Assembly (NCBI GenBank): GCA_017461545.1
Contig: JAFTXP010000018.1
Location: 20,670-84,669, forward strand
Length of the DNA stretch: 64,000 bases
From: Clostridia bacterium
Lineage (GTDB): Bacteria; Bacillota; Clostridia; UBA1212
Reading direction: 5' to 3'
A program made the translations under genes and the position numbers. Below are positions 26,716-36,043 of the stretch, piece after piece (the stretch's first letter is position 1; the number at the start of each line of letters is the position of its first letter). The notes below the pieces were generated by a model. That model saw nothing but the letters and a program-made list of their open reading frames with translations, searched no databases and had not been told where the DNA came from.

Positions 26716-28625
26716 AAATAGTTAAACGCTTGATTACCTTTTTAGTATACGCTTTTCTGTATGCTCCGCTCATCATAATGGTTCTGTTTTCGTTCAATTC
26801 CGGACGAAGCACAATGGTTTTTGAAGGATTTTCACTCAAATGGTACGAAACACTTTTCAGTAACAATGTACTTATGGAGTGTCTGCAGAACTCATTGATT
26901 CTTGCTGTAACCTCATCTGTGATTGCCACGATTTTGGGAACTTTGGCGGCTGTCGGTGTATACAGACTGAAAAATAAATATATCTCCGGAACGATAATGA
27001 CGGTAAATAATATTCCTATGATGAACCCCGATATTGTTACCGGTGTTTCGCTTATGTTACTGTTTGTATTCGTCGGGACATTCTTAGGTCTTGCCGAAAA
27101 AACGAATTTCTGGACGTTGCTTATAGCACATATAACATTCAATATTCCTTATGTGTTGCTGAATGTATTGCCGAAACTTAAACAGACCGACAAGAATTTA
27201 GTAGAAGCTGCAATGGACTTGGGCTGTACTCCGAACCAGGCATTTTTTAAGGTTGTACTTCCGCAGATAAATCCCGGAATCATGTCCGGACTTTTGATGG
27301 CATTTACTCTGTCATTTGATGACTTTGTAATAAGTTACTACACCAGCGGAACCGATTTCAGAACATTGCCGCTTTACGTTTACGATATAGTAAAGAAACC
27401 TGTAAAACCGAATATCTATGCGCTGTACAGCATCATATTCATATTAATTTTGTTAGTGCTGATTATCAACAATTTTGTCCTTAACGGAACAAGTAAAAAA
27501 GAGTCGAGCGGACGCGCGAAAAAAGTAGTTTCCGCAATACTTGCGGTTGTAATTCTTGTAGTAGGCGTATTTGCGTTCAAAGGCTGTGAGACGACACATT
27601 CCATTGACGGATTGCAGGCTGAATATTCAAGAGAATTTGAGGGGACAACGCTCAATGTCTACAACTGGGGTGAATACATCTCAGACGGTAGTGATGAATC
27701 ACTCGATGTAATTGCCGCATTTGAACAGCTCACCGGTATTAATGTCAACTACATTACCTACGAGAGCAACGAGGTTATGTACTCAAAGCTTAAGAGCAAC
27801 TCGGATTCATATGACATTATCATTCCTTCCGATTATATGATTCAACGTCTGAAGAACGAGGGAATGTTACAGAAACTTGATTTCTCGCAGATTTCAAACT
27901 ACAAAAACATTGACGAGCAATACAAGAATCTGTACTTTGACGAGAACAATGAATATTCAGTTCCGTACAGTGTAGGTATGGTGGGATTGATTTACAATAC
28001 AACGATGGTCGAGGAAGTTCCCACAAGCTGGACAGCACTTTGGGACGAGAGATATTCCGGAGACATTCTGACCTTCAATAACTCCCGTGACGCTTTTGCT
28101 ATTGCGCAGAAAGTACTCGGTCAGAGTTTCAATACCGAAAATAAAGCAGATTGGGATGCAGCGGCTGAATTGCTCAAAAAACAGACTCCGGTACTTCAGG
28201 GTCGTGTAATGGATCAGGTATTTGAGAAAATGGAAGGCGGAAATGCCGCCCTCGCTCCGTACTATGTAGGTGACTTCCTTATAATGCAGGAGGAAAACGA
28301 GGATCTTGACTTTGTATTCCCCGAGGAAGGTGTAAATGTATTTGTTGACTCAATTTGCGTGCCGTCATGTGCTAAAAACTACGACGCCGCAATGATGTTC
28401 ATAAACTTTATGCTTGAGCCGGAGGTAGCTCTCGCAAATGCCGAGTACATCGGTTATGCTTCGCCGAATACCGAGGTAGTAAACCATCCTGACTATTCAT
28501 ACAAGGATAACGAATACCTCTATCCTGCCGAAGAGGATATGCCGAATGTCGAATATTTCTACGATCTGACTCCCGAGATAAGAAATTATTACGAGAAGCT
28601 CTGGGTGGAGATAACGAGTAAATGA
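26712..28625 (+). CDS. PotC-PotD fusion: polyamine permease joined to its substrate-binding protein
   Basis: 637 residues. Residues 1 to about 265 are PotC, with the EAA loop EAAMDLGCTPNQAFFKVVLP near 160. A hydrophobic segment near 275-290 then leads straight into a PotD-type periplasmic-binding domain (about 305-637) that opens with TLNVYNWGEYI and contains YDIIIPSDYMIQRL and YSVPYSVGMVGLIYN, all characteristic of spermidine/putrescine-binding proteins. The binding protein is thereby tethered to the transporter on the outer face of the membrane and needs no signal peptide or lipidation. The open frame shows no internal start with a ribosome site at the junction. A strong terminator ends the operon. 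Confidence 0.93.
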   Translation: MKIVKRLITFLVYAFLYAPLIIMVLFSFNSGRSTMVFEGFSLKWYETLFSNNVLMECLQNSLILAVTSSVIATILGTLAAVGVYRLKNKYISGTIMTVNNIPMMNPDIVTGVSLMLLFVFVGTFLGLAEKTNFWTLLIAHITFNIPYVLLNVLPKLKQTDKNLVEAAMDLGCTPNQAFFKVVLPQINPGIMSGLLMAFTLSFDDFVISYYTSGTDFRTLPLYVYDIVKKPVKPNIYALYSIIFILILLVLIINNFVLNGTSKKESSGRAKKVVSAILAVVILVVGVFAFKGCETTHSIDGLQAEYSREFEGTTLNVYNWGEYISDGSDESLDVIAAFEQLTGINVNYITYESNEVMYSKLKSNSDSYDIIIPSDYMIQRLKNEGMLQKLDFSQISNYKNIDEQYKNLYFDENNEYSVPYSVGMVGLIYNTTMVEEVPTSWTALWDERYSGDILTFNNSRDAFAIAQKVLGQSFNTENKADWDAAAELLKKQTPVLQGRVMDQVFEKMEGGNAALAPYYVGDFLIMQEENEDLDFVFPEEGVNVFVDSICVPSCAKNYDAAMMFINFMLEPEVALANAEYIGYASPNTEVVNHPDYSYKDNEYLYPAEEDMPNVEYFYDLTPEIRNYYEKLWVEITSK

Positions 28626-28655
28626 TTTTTAATTAAATAAAAACAGCGGACTGAC

Positions 28656-28697
28656 GCCCGCGGTACTGCCGGAAGGCAGAACCGCGGGCTTTTTTTA
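28656..28697 (+). terminator. Terminator of the pot operon
   Basis: GCCCGCGGT pairs with ACCGCGGGC; an inner CTGCC-GGAA-GGCAG stem fills the loop; seven T follow. A second inverted repeat (ATTTCCGGGG with CCCCGGAAAT, about 28699-28734) lies directly behind it without a T run. Confidence 0.95.
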
Positions 28698-28781
28698 CAT
28701 TTCCGGGGGCTATCGTGTCAATTTCCCCGGAAATGAACTCACATGTGGTTATGATTATATCAACCATATAAATCTTGTTCA

Positions 28782-28810
28782 TTGCATTACCTTTTTATGA
28801 ATGATATACT
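28782..28810 (+). promoter_or_regulatory. Promoter of the DUF6273-containing surface protein gene
   Basis: TTGCAT (28782-28787), a 17-bp spacer and TATACT (28805-28810). Because the -35 element covers the first ATG of the open frame, translation must begin further in, at the GTG at 28839. Confidence 0.65.
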
Positions 28811-28838
28811 GTTAAAAGTATTTTCGGAGGTGCTTGTT

Positions 28839-31199
28839 GTGAAGAATAAGATTATTTACACCGTTTCAATATTTTTGCTTTTGGCAATCGGATTATGTGT
28901 ACTCGGTACTCCGATTGATTCTAATGCAGCTGTTCTCAAAATCGGAGATACGCTTACTGTCGGTAGTTGGGAGCAGAATAACAACACTGCTGACGGTTCA
29001 GAGGCTTTGAGTTGGAGCGTTGTGGATATGAGAGAGGGTAAGGCAGTATTGCTTTTGCAGAATATTATTGACTGTCAGATGTTCGGGAAAACTGATGCTT
29101 CGTGGCAGGCAAGCTCTTTGCGCACATGGCTCAACGAAACATTTTATACTTCTGCGTTCCGCGATACTGAAAAAGCTTTTATTATAAAAAAGACAAACCA
29201 ATCGAAAACTGCTGATTTATCATCTATAGAAACTACTGAGGACTATGCATATATTCTGAGTGTAGATGAAGCGAGAAATCTTTCAAGAAAAATTGACGGC
29301 GTCATGAAATCAAAAGCGACCGCTTCTGCTGTAAAGAAAGGCCTTTTCACCGATTCTGACGGATACGGATACTGGTGGCTCAGAACGCCGGGCAGCGACA
29401 GCCAGCATGCGGCATATGTTACCACGGACGGTAATTTATATGTTGCCGGATGTAAAACTTCATATGCGAATTTCGGCGGTGTGAGACCGGCTATACAAAT
29501 TGATTTAAACAAATCCGGATTCGGCGGAAATACATTGACTGTAAATTATGTTTACAAAGACGGAAAAAAAGCGGCACAAAGCTATTTTGCCGGAATAAGT
29601 TCCGGAGAAAATTATGATGTGAAATCACCTGAAATTTCAGGATATGCAGCAGATAAAACCAATGTTGCCGGCACTATGGGAACATCGGATGTAGTTATAA
29701 CAGTAACATATAAGTCTACGGCTAAAATTGACAGAACTATAAACAAACCGGTCAAGGTTTCGGCAGAAAACGGAACAGTTATTTTAAATAAAATAGTTCC
29801 GAACGGTGACGGAACTGTAAGTTACGGTTACAGTCTGAAGAATGACATAAACAGTGTAGCGGTCTGGAGTGAAAGCACAGAATTCAAAGGTCTTGTCGGC
29901 GGAACAACATATTACTTCTTTGCAAAAGTCACAGGTTCTGCAGAATATAAAGACGCATATTCTGCCGGAACTTCGGTTTTTGTTGATAAAACGGACAGGA
30001 CTATCAGCGCACCGGAGATATTAAATTATAATCACAATGCAGTTGCGGCTCTTGATGTCCATCCTGAGGGAGGCGGCGTTGTTTTGTACGGCATATCAAG
30101 TACAAACAATTATAGTAGTATAAAAGAGTGGCAGGAACACCCTGTTTTTAACGGTCTGTCTTCAGGCGTTAAATATTATTTGTTCGCAAAAGTTGCTGAA
30201 ACAGATAACTTTAAAGCTGCCTATTCATATTCTGATTTTACAACAACTTCTTCAAAAACTGCGACGGAAATTCCTACGGTAAAGTCAGTTTCGGAGAATA
30301 TGATAGAGTTAAATCCTGTTGAAGTTCTTATAGGTATACCGAAGTACGGTATTTCAAGCACTGCAGACGTGTCGGGCGTAAATGAATGGACAGAAAATAC
30401 ACATTTCGGAGGATTGGAGACCGGAAAGAGGTATTTTATATTTGTAAAGATAGAGAACAATTCCGCTTATACAAGTGAAGTATACAGTTTCACTACCGCA
30501 GTTACAGTCTCAGGTGTTCGTGATGTTATGCCGGCTGAAATAGTATCCATAGACTCTGACTGTATTCAGGTTAAAACCATTGCCGTATCCGGCAGTGACT
30601 TTGTTTATTTCGGTATAAGCCGTGAGAATAATGCAGATAATGTTTCTGTATGGCAAACCGCAAATACATTTACAAATCTTACCCCGAATACCGAATATTA
30701 TATTTTCACAAAGCTCAGTAACGGAAATACGGCGGAAGATATTATTTCTGATAGCGTATACGCAAAAACAAAAGAAACTGTTGCTACAGAAACTCCTGCT
30801 GTAGATACACCTGCTGTAGATACACCTGCTGTAGATACACCTGCTACAGATACACCTGCTACAGATATACCTGCTACAAATATACCTGCTACTGATGTTC
30901 CCGGCATAACTGATGTACCTGTTGAAGAGAGTCAGAATCCTACTCAAACATCCGGTTTTTCTGTAGAAAATAATGGAAATACACGTGAAAAGGAAGAGTC
31001 ATCTGCATGGTGGATTGTTGTTGTAGTAATTGCCGTTATAGTGATTGTATGCGGCGTAGTATTTATTTTGATTAAGAAAAAAGATCTTTTTAAGGGAATT
31101 AAACTTTCAAAAGATGTTCCCGGAGAAAAATCGGATGATTCAGATGACTTTGAGAACTCAGATGATCTTGATGATTCAAATGATGATTATGAAATGTAA
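28839..31199 (+). CDS. Secreted, membrane-anchored surface protein with DUF6273 domain, fibronectin-like repeats and a Thr/Pro stalk
   Basis: 786 residues from a GTG eight bases after CGGAGG. A signal peptide (ending near SNAA) is followed by a DUF6273 domain (about 40-225) recognisable by LRTWLNETFY, YILSVDEA, WWLRTPGSDSQHAAYVTTDG and GGVRPAIQIDL; a MucBP-like module (LTVNYVYKDGK); then four or five related modules built on YGIS...W......F.GL..G..YY.FAK, reminiscent of fibronectin-type folds. A low-complexity DTPA stalk precedes the transmembrane helix WWIVVVVIAVIVIVCGVVFIL and a cytoplasmic tail with basic then strongly acidic residues. There is no LPXTG motif. It probably stays in the cytoplasmic membrane and reaches through the wall. 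Function unknown. Confidence 0.82.
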   Translation: MKNKIIYTVSIFLLLAIGLCVLGTPIDSNAAVLKIGDTLTVGSWEQNNNTADGSEALSWSVVDMREGKAVLLLQNIIDCQMFGKTDASWQASSLRTWLNETFYTSAFRDTEKAFIIKKTNQSKTADLSSIETTEDYAYILSVDEARNLSRKIDGVMKSKATASAVKKGLFTDSDGYGYWWLRTPGSDSQHAAYVTTDGNLYVAGCKTSYANFGGVRPAIQIDLNKSGFGGNTLTVNYVYKDGKKAAQSYFAGISSGENYDVKSPEISGYAADKTNVAGTMGTSDVVITVTYKSTAKIDRTINKPVKVSAENGTVILNKIVPNGDGTVSYGYSLKNDINSVAVWSESTEFKGLVGGTTYYFFAKVTGSAEYKDAYSAGTSVFVDKTDRTISAPEILNYNHNAVAALDVHPEGGGVVLYGISSTNNYSSIKEWQEHPVFNGLSSGVKYYLFAKVAETDNFKAAYSYSDFTTTSSKTATEIPTVKSVSENMIELNPVEVLIGIPKYGISSTADVSGVNEWTENTHFGGLETGKRYFIFVKIENNSAYTSEVYSFTTAVTVSGVRDVMPAEIVSIDSDCIQVKTIAVSGSDFVYFGISRENNADNVSVWQTANTFTNLTPNTEYYIFTKLSNGNTAEDIISDSVYAKTKETVATETPAVDTPAVDTPAVDTPATDTPATDIPATNIPATDVPGITDVPVEESQNPTQTSGFSVENNGNTREKEESSAWWIVVVVIAVIVIVCGVVFILIKKKDLFKGIKLSKDVPGEKSDDSDDFENSDDLDDSNDDYEM
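30786..30890 (+). repeat. Seven tandem 15-bp coding repeats (VDTPA/TDTPA)
   Basis: The unit GTAGATACACCTGCT begins at 30801 and recurs every 15 bp, with earlier and later copies carrying one or two changes. It encodes five residues per unit and forms the stalk of the surface protein. Copy number is likely to vary between strains by slippage. Confidence 0.9.
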
Positions 31200-31218
31200 A
31201 AAGTACAGGTGATATTTT

Positions 31219-32448
31219 ATGAAAAAAAGTTTATTAAAAAAATATGCCGATGCCATCGTTACCATCGGCGCTAATGTCCAAAAGGGTCAGCATGTAAAAA
31301 TAAATGCATCCGTGGAGGTTGCCGATTTTGTTAAGCTGGTGGTAGAAGCTTCTTACAAGGCGGGTGCTAAAAAGGTACACGTTGATTGGAAATCAGACGA
31401 TATTACAAAGCTACATTACAGATATCAGCCTTTGTCGGTGATGTCGAAAGTTCCTCATTGGCAGGAGGAAAAGCTTGCAGAAGAAGTTGAGGTCATTCCG
31501 TGCAGAATAGTTCTTTTGTCGGATGATCCGGACGGTTTAAAAGGTGTAAATATTGAGAAGATGCAAAAAGTCCAGCAAGCGCAGTCTGCTGTTACAAAAA
31601 AGTACAGAGATGCTCTCGACTGTAAACAGCAGTGGACTATTGCAGCAGTTCCGTCAAAGGCTTGGGCAAAAAAAGTTTTTCCTCATTTGAGAACATCGGC
31701 TGCAGTGGAAGCTTTGTGGGAGGCGATTCTTAAAACGGTATATGTCAGCGAGGACAAAAATGTTCATGACGAGTGGAATCGACACAATAAGAGTTTTGCA
31801 GAGAAATGTGCGATATTAAATAATTACAGATTTGACAGAATTGAATATAAAAGCAAAAACGGAACTGATTTAAAGGTATGGCTTATTCCCGATGCGAAAT
31901 GGGAGGGCGGCGGAGAATACACGCTGTCAGGACAGTATTTTAACCCCAATATGCCAACCGAAGAAATTTTCACATCTCCCATGAAGGGTAAGGCAGAGGG
32001 CACGGTTGTTGCTACAAAACCCTTGTGTTACAGAGGACAGCTGATAGAGAATTTTAAAATTGAATTTAAAGACGGAAAAGCAGTGGCATGGAGCGCTGAA
32101 CGCGGAGAGGAATTGCTTACAAAAATGCTGACCTTTGACGAAGGCGCATCAATGCTCGGAGAACTTGCTTTGATCCCGTATGATTCGCCGATAAATAATC
32201 TCGGAATTCTTTTTTATGAAACATTGTTTGATGAAAATGCGAGTTGCCATATTGCTATGGGCAGTGGCTTTACAAATCTTATTGAAGATTACGATAAATA
32301 CACTCTTGATGAAATACATGAAAAGGGTATAAATGATTCTATGATTCATGTGGATTTTATGATAGGTTCGGATGATATGAGTATCAGAGGATACACAAAA
32401 GACGGAGAATGTATCGACATATTCCGTAACGGAAATTGGTCGATATGA
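31219..32448 (+). CDS. M29 family aminopeptidase (AmpS/PepS type)
   Basis: 409 residues, the standard length. The thermophilic-type aminopeptidase family is recognised from the N-terminal LLKKYADAIVTIGANVQKGQHV, the metal-ligand segment TEEIFTSPMKGKAEG with paired glutamates near 253, and the C-terminal HIAMGSGF and MIHVDFMIGS with the His-x-Asp ligands near 378. These cytoplasmic enzymes use two metal ions to remove N-terminal residues from peptides. ACAGGTG lies before the ATG. It begins 19 bp after the surface protein gene, so it is possibly in the same transcript though functionally unrelated. Confidence 0.92.
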   Translation: MKKSLLKKYADAIVTIGANVQKGQHVKINASVEVADFVKLVVEASYKAGAKKVHVDWKSDDITKLHYRYQPLSVMSKVPHWQEEKLAEEVEVIPCRIVLLSDDPDGLKGVNIEKMQKVQQAQSAVTKKYRDALDCKQQWTIAAVPSKAWAKKVFPHLRTSAAVEALWEAILKTVYVSEDKNVHDEWNRHNKSFAEKCAILNNYRFDRIEYKSKNGTDLKVWLIPDAKWEGGGEYTLSGQYFNPNMPTEEIFTSPMKGKAEGTVVATKPLCYRGQLIENFKIEFKDGKAVAWSAERGEELLTKMLTFDEGASMLGELALIPYDSPINNLGILFYETLFDENASCHIAMGSGFTNLIEDYDKYTLDEIHEKGINDSMIHVDFMIGSDDMSIRGYTKDGECIDIFRNGNWSI

Positions 32449-32550
32449 TATATAACCGGAAATTATCATGTGCTTTAAAAGTTACAGACTAATTTAAGTT
32501 GCAATGTATATAATTTCGCTGTAAAAGTTGACTTGTGGCGAGGTATAAGT

Positions 32551-34071
32551 ATGGATTTTGATAACGAGGAAAATATAAATAATAATGACGAAAATATCAG
32601 CGATGTAAACGGCACAGTTGTCGAGCCTCATCCGAGTGCAAATTCCAACGCAAAGTCCGATATTTATGATTCATACGAAGATGACTATGATGACGGTTTT
32701 TCTGCTGAGGATGTCCGTGTTAATGATTTCGGAAACGTATCAGACGAAGATTATGATACAGAAAATGATAAGGAATCTATGCGTGCTTTTTATGTAATTG
32801 CGATTACTGTTATGTGCGTTACTTTATTGATCGGCGGATTTATTTTTGCAAAAAATGTTTTTCCTGATTCCCTTTCATTTGATGACAAAGCAAATACAGG
32901 AAGTTCACAAGTGAGCAAAGTGGAACCGTCTGTTGATGATGCGGATACCGATGTTGACGATAATAACAGTGATACTGATAACATTGTGAGTACTGAAGAG
33001 AATATAAATCCGTCTGATAATTCAGAAAGTGATGTTCCTGAAAAAGACGATACTATATCATCTGTCGACGGAAAAACAGAACTTTCAGCTTCCGAGATAT
33101 ATGCTTCATGTGTAAACAGTGTGGTAGGCATTACTACTGAGGGTACAACTACTAACATTTTCGGACAGGTAAGTAAAAATGCCAGTTCGGGAACAGGCAT
33201 AATATATTCGTCGGACGGGTATATTTTAACCAATTATCACGTTATAGAATCAGGAGCGAATTATACGGTAACTCTCTACGACGGTACATCATATAAAGCG
33301 GAACTTGTGGGTTATGAGGCTTCGAACGATGTAGCATTGCTTAAAATTGATGCAACAGGTCTATCCGGTGCGTATATGGGGGACTCGGATAATATTTGTG
33401 TAGGAGAAGATATAATAGTTATAGGAAATCCGTTGGGAGAACTCACATATACTCTTACAAGAGGTGTTGTAAGCGCTCTTAATAGAGTTATAAATACTGA
33501 TGCGAATCCGAAAAATATGTTCCAGATAGATGCCGCTGTAAATTCCGGTAATTCAGGAGGCCCCGCTTTTGATGCGTGCGGTCGAGTTATAGGAATTGTG
33601 ACAGCGAAATATTCTGCATCCACTGTAGAGGGCATAGGGTTTTGTATTCCGATAAATGATGCGATAAATATAGCAGAAGAACTAAAAACCTATGGCTATA
33701 TAAGAGGAAAGGCAGGTATGGAGATTTGTGCTCAGGACAGTTATCTGACTTACGGAAGAGGTTGGTTTAATTCTTATGCCATTTATGGAGCCCAAATTAC
33801 TTATATCAAAGCTGACGGTGCGGCTGCTTCAGCAGGAATGATAACCAAGGATATGATTGTCGAAGCTAACGGAGTTCAGATAACATCTGTATCTGATTTG
33901 CAGACTGTCTTAAAAACATATTCGGTCAGAGATAAATTGGAAATTGTTGCTTACCACAGCGATGACGGAATAAATTATGAGAAAAAAACTTATGTTGTGA
34001 CATTAGGGGAATATTCTCCTCAAAACATTCCGGACAATTACAGTTCTGACCAATACGGTGAAATTTTGTAG
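32551..34071 (+). CDS. htrA: HtrA/DegP-type membrane-anchored serine protease with PDZ domain
   Basis: 506 residues from the ATG at 32551 (GCGAGG seven bases upstream); a TTG six codons earlier is less likely. An acidic cytoplasmic N-terminus (about 1-75) precedes one transmembrane helix (about 80-102), an Asp/Ser-rich linker, and a trypsin-like domain with the triad His230 (LTNYHVI), Asp260 (NDVALLKID) and Ser335 (GNSGGP). A C-terminal PDZ domain (about 400-490) holds GMITKDMIVEANGVQITSVSDL. The protease domain faces outward and handles misfolded exported proteins. Its stop lies only three bases before the tRNA-Val promoter. Confidence 0.92.
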   Translation: MDFDNEENINNNDENISDVNGTVVEPHPSANSNAKSDIYDSYEDDYDDGFSAEDVRVNDFGNVSDEDYDTENDKESMRAFYVIAITVMCVTLLIGGFIFAKNVFPDSLSFDDKANTGSSQVSKVEPSVDDADTDVDDNNSDTDNIVSTEENINPSDNSESDVPEKDDTISSVDGKTELSASEIYASCVNSVVGITTEGTTTNIFGQVSKNASSGTGIIYSSDGYILTNYHVIESGANYTVTLYDGTSYKAELVGYEASNDVALLKIDATGLSGAYMGDSDNICVGEDIIVIGNPLGELTYTLTRGVVSALNRVINTDANPKNMFQIDAAVNSGNSGGPAFDACGRVIGIVTAKYSASTVEGIGFCIPINDAINIAEELKTYGYIRGKAGMEICAQDSYLTYGRGWFNSYAIYGAQITYIKADGAAASAGMITKDMIVEANGVQITSVSDLQTVLKTYSVRDKLEIVAYHSDDGINYEKKTYVVTLGEYSPQNIPDNYSSDQYGEIL

Positions 34072-34073
34072 TG

Positions 34074-34102
34074 TTGACATATTTAAAATGTTTGTGTATA
34101 AT
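34074..34102 (+). promoter_or_regulatory. Promoter of the tRNA-Val gene
   Basis: A consensus promoter: TTGACA (34074-34079), a 17-bp spacer, TATAAT (34097-34102), 17 bp before the first base of the mature tRNA. Confidence 0.9.
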
Positions 34103-34119
34103 GCTGACGATTTCTTTAT

Positions 34120-34192
34120 GGGCTGTTAGCTCAGCTGGTAGAGCATCTGCTTGACGTGCAGAGGGTCAGGGATTCGAGTTCCTTACAGCCCA
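34120..34192 (+). tRNA. tRNA-Val (GAC)
   Basis: A complete cloverleaf of 73 nt. The acceptor GGGCTGT pairs with ACAGCCC; the D-arm TAGCTCAGCTGGTAGAGCA is standard; the anticodon stem TCTGC/GCAGA encloses TTGACGT with anticodon GAC at 34153-34155; the T-arm is AGGGA-TTCGAGT-TCCTT. The discriminator base is A. CCA is not encoded. Confidence 0.95.
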
Positions 34193-34200
34193 TTTACAAG

Positions 34201-34247
34201 AAGCCGTTGGCTGCGATTTACAAAACGCGGTCGACGGCTTTTTGTTT
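34201..34247 (+). terminator. Terminator of the tRNA-Val transcript
   Basis: AAGCCGT-TGGCTGCG and CGCGGTCG-ACGGCTT make a long stem with a G-T pair, followed by a T-rich tract. Confidence 0.8.
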
Positions 34248-34309
34248 GACGAATATAGCCTAACGTTCTATAATACATTCGTGTATGTCTTTTTGTGAGG
34301 TGATACTGT

Positions 34310-36043
34310 ATGAGAAAAAAAGATAAATATGAATTTTATGATGACGATGAAGATGACGTTGAGCCGTTATATGATTTTTCTACAGTAAAGCTTCACGGCG
34401 AAGGTCACGTACAAGGTTTTTATGATGATATTGAATCTTTTTCTTTTGACGATGATTCTTATGGCGAGTTGCCGTTTGAGGACGATGAAGAATTAGTAGA
34501 AGAAGATTTTTCGTTGAAATCTGTATCAGAAGATGACGATAAAATAAATATGGATTTTATTGATGACACTAAAGACAATGCAGAAAATTCATTTATTAAT
34601 GATGATATGTTTGATTTTGGTAAACCGGATGATAGACTTGAAGACAGCGAAAAGATATCTGATGATGGTTCAGATGATTCAGAAGACAACACGAATTCAA
34701 ACGTCCCGGCAGATGACGTAAGAGCCAAAAATAGCGAAGAACAACCCCAGACACAAAAAATACGCGCATCGGCTTTACAGCCGTTATTGGTTATAAACCG
34801 ATCGAAACATTTGTCTAAATCCAAAAAGAAAGAACAAAAACAGAACAACGCTGAAACTATTGCTTTAAAAGAAACGGAAGGGTTTGATCGTTTTGATGAT
34901 AGTGTTTTTGTTTCATGTGATGATGATATAGAGGATATGAGTGATGCACTAAATATAAAGTCTGATGAAATATCAGAAAATACCACAGAAGGTGATGTTG
35001 TAACTCCGGATGAGAATATTTCCGAGGAAATATCAGAAGAATTATGTGAGAATGAAGAGTCAGCTGCGGTATGTGCTGCCGAAGATAATTCTGTGACAGG
35101 AGAAGAAGTTACAGAATATGTTGAAGCGCCCGATACTGTTGCAGAAGAACTACACGGGGTTGATGATGACTCTGTCGAAAAAATCGAAGAAATTTCTGAT
35201 TATGAGCAATCAGTTACCGAAAATACGGTTTCAGAAAACAGCGATATTGATGAAGAAACAGAAGCGCTTTCTGCTGTGATTTCCGATGCGGATAAATCTG
35301 TTGAAGATGGCTCGATAGAAATTGCTGCAGTTTCAGATACCGATGACGGTGCCGAGGATGCTTCATCCCAAAAGGATATTAATACATCTGAGGCAGAGAA
35401 GAAAGCCGAAGAGAAAAAGCTTTTGAAAAAGAAGAAAAAGCGAAAAAAAATGGTAAAGAATTTTATCCGCGAGATTATAAGTTGGATTATGTTGGTTCTC
35501 GCCGCGTTTGCTATAGCAATTGTTGTCAATCTTTATGTTGCAAGGCCGAGCATTGTTTCAGGCAGTTCGATGATGCCTACATTAAATAACGGAGATACTA
35601 TTGTAATATCAAAAATTCCGTATATGTTGGGCGATGTGGAGTATGGTGATATAGTCGTTATTGACAGACAGGCAAATCGAGACAGGACTTTCATAGTAGA
35701 GTTAACAGAATCTCTGAAATATAATGCACTTACCCAATCGCTGTTTGATAAAAATGAACTTACAGACGACACTTTCTGGGTAAAGCGTGTCATAGGAAAA
35801 CCCGGAGATGTGATAGAATTTAAAGACGGTAAAGTATACCGGAACGGTGAAATGCTAATTGAGGATTACATACTCACGCAAGAGGTGGATAATTACACTG
35901 ACGGACAGCAGGTGGTAGTAAAAGAAGGCTGTATGTTTGTAATGGGAGATAACCGTAATGCTAGTTTAGACAGCCGGGCTTTAGCTATGCATGATGAACA
36001 GATAGAAATAGATCACATCGTAGGAAAGTTAATCAGCAAATAA
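34310..36043 (+). CDS. lepB: Signal peptidase I with a very long acidic cytoplasmic N-terminus
   Basis: 577 residues, against about 170-200 for ordinary Gram-positive enzymes. The catalytic part starts with a transmembrane helix near 384-410 and contains the nucleophile Ser420 in SGSSMMPT, the general base Lys492 in FWVKRVIGKPGD and the box GDNRNASLDSRA near 543. It removes signal peptides on the outer face of the membrane. Residues 1 to about 375 are strongly acidic, low-complexity and lack a recognisable domain, with one basic patch (KHLSKSKKKEQKQ near 165) and a Lys-rich stretch just before the helix. By the positive-inside rule this extension stays in the cytoplasm. A terminator follows inside the opposite-strand gene, with which it overlaps by 15 bp. 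Confidence 0.9.
   Translation: MRKKDKYEFYDDDEDDVEPLYDFSTVKLHGEGHVQGFYDDIESFSFDDDSYGELPFEDDEELVEEDFSLKSVSEDDDKINMDFIDDTKDNAENSFINDDMFDFGKPDDRLEDSEKISDDGSDDSEDNTNSNVPADDVRAKNSEEQPQTQKIRASALQPLLVINRSKHLSKSKKKEQKQNNAETIALKETEGFDRFDDSVFVSCDDDIEDMSDALNIKSDEISENTTEGDVVTPDENISEEISEELCENEESAAVCAAEDNSVTGEEVTEYVEAPDTVAEELHGVDDDSVEKIEEISDYEQSVTENTVSENSDIDEETEALSAVISDADKSVEDGSIEIAAVSDTDDGAEDASSQKDINTSEAEKKAEEKKLLKKKKKRKKMVKNFIREIISWIMLVLAAFAIAIVVNLYVARPSIVSGSSMMPTLNNGDTIVISKIPYMLGDVEYGDIVVIDRQANRDRTFIVELTESLKYNALTQSLFDKNELTDDTFWVKRVIGKPGDVIEFKDGKVYRNGEMLIEDYILTQEVDNYTDGQQVVVKEGCMFVMGDNRNASLDSRALAMHDEQIEIDHIVGKLISK

Noticed and set aside
30510..30947. Minus-strand frame with repeated CSRCIYSR text
   Set aside because: It is the complement of the DTPA repeat region of a real gene; its regularity comes from the 15-bp repeat.
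34459..35529. Ser- and Phe-rich minus-strand frames opposite the acidic part of lepB
   Set aside because: They are the complement of Asp/Glu/Ser codons in a low-complexity region and have no start signals.
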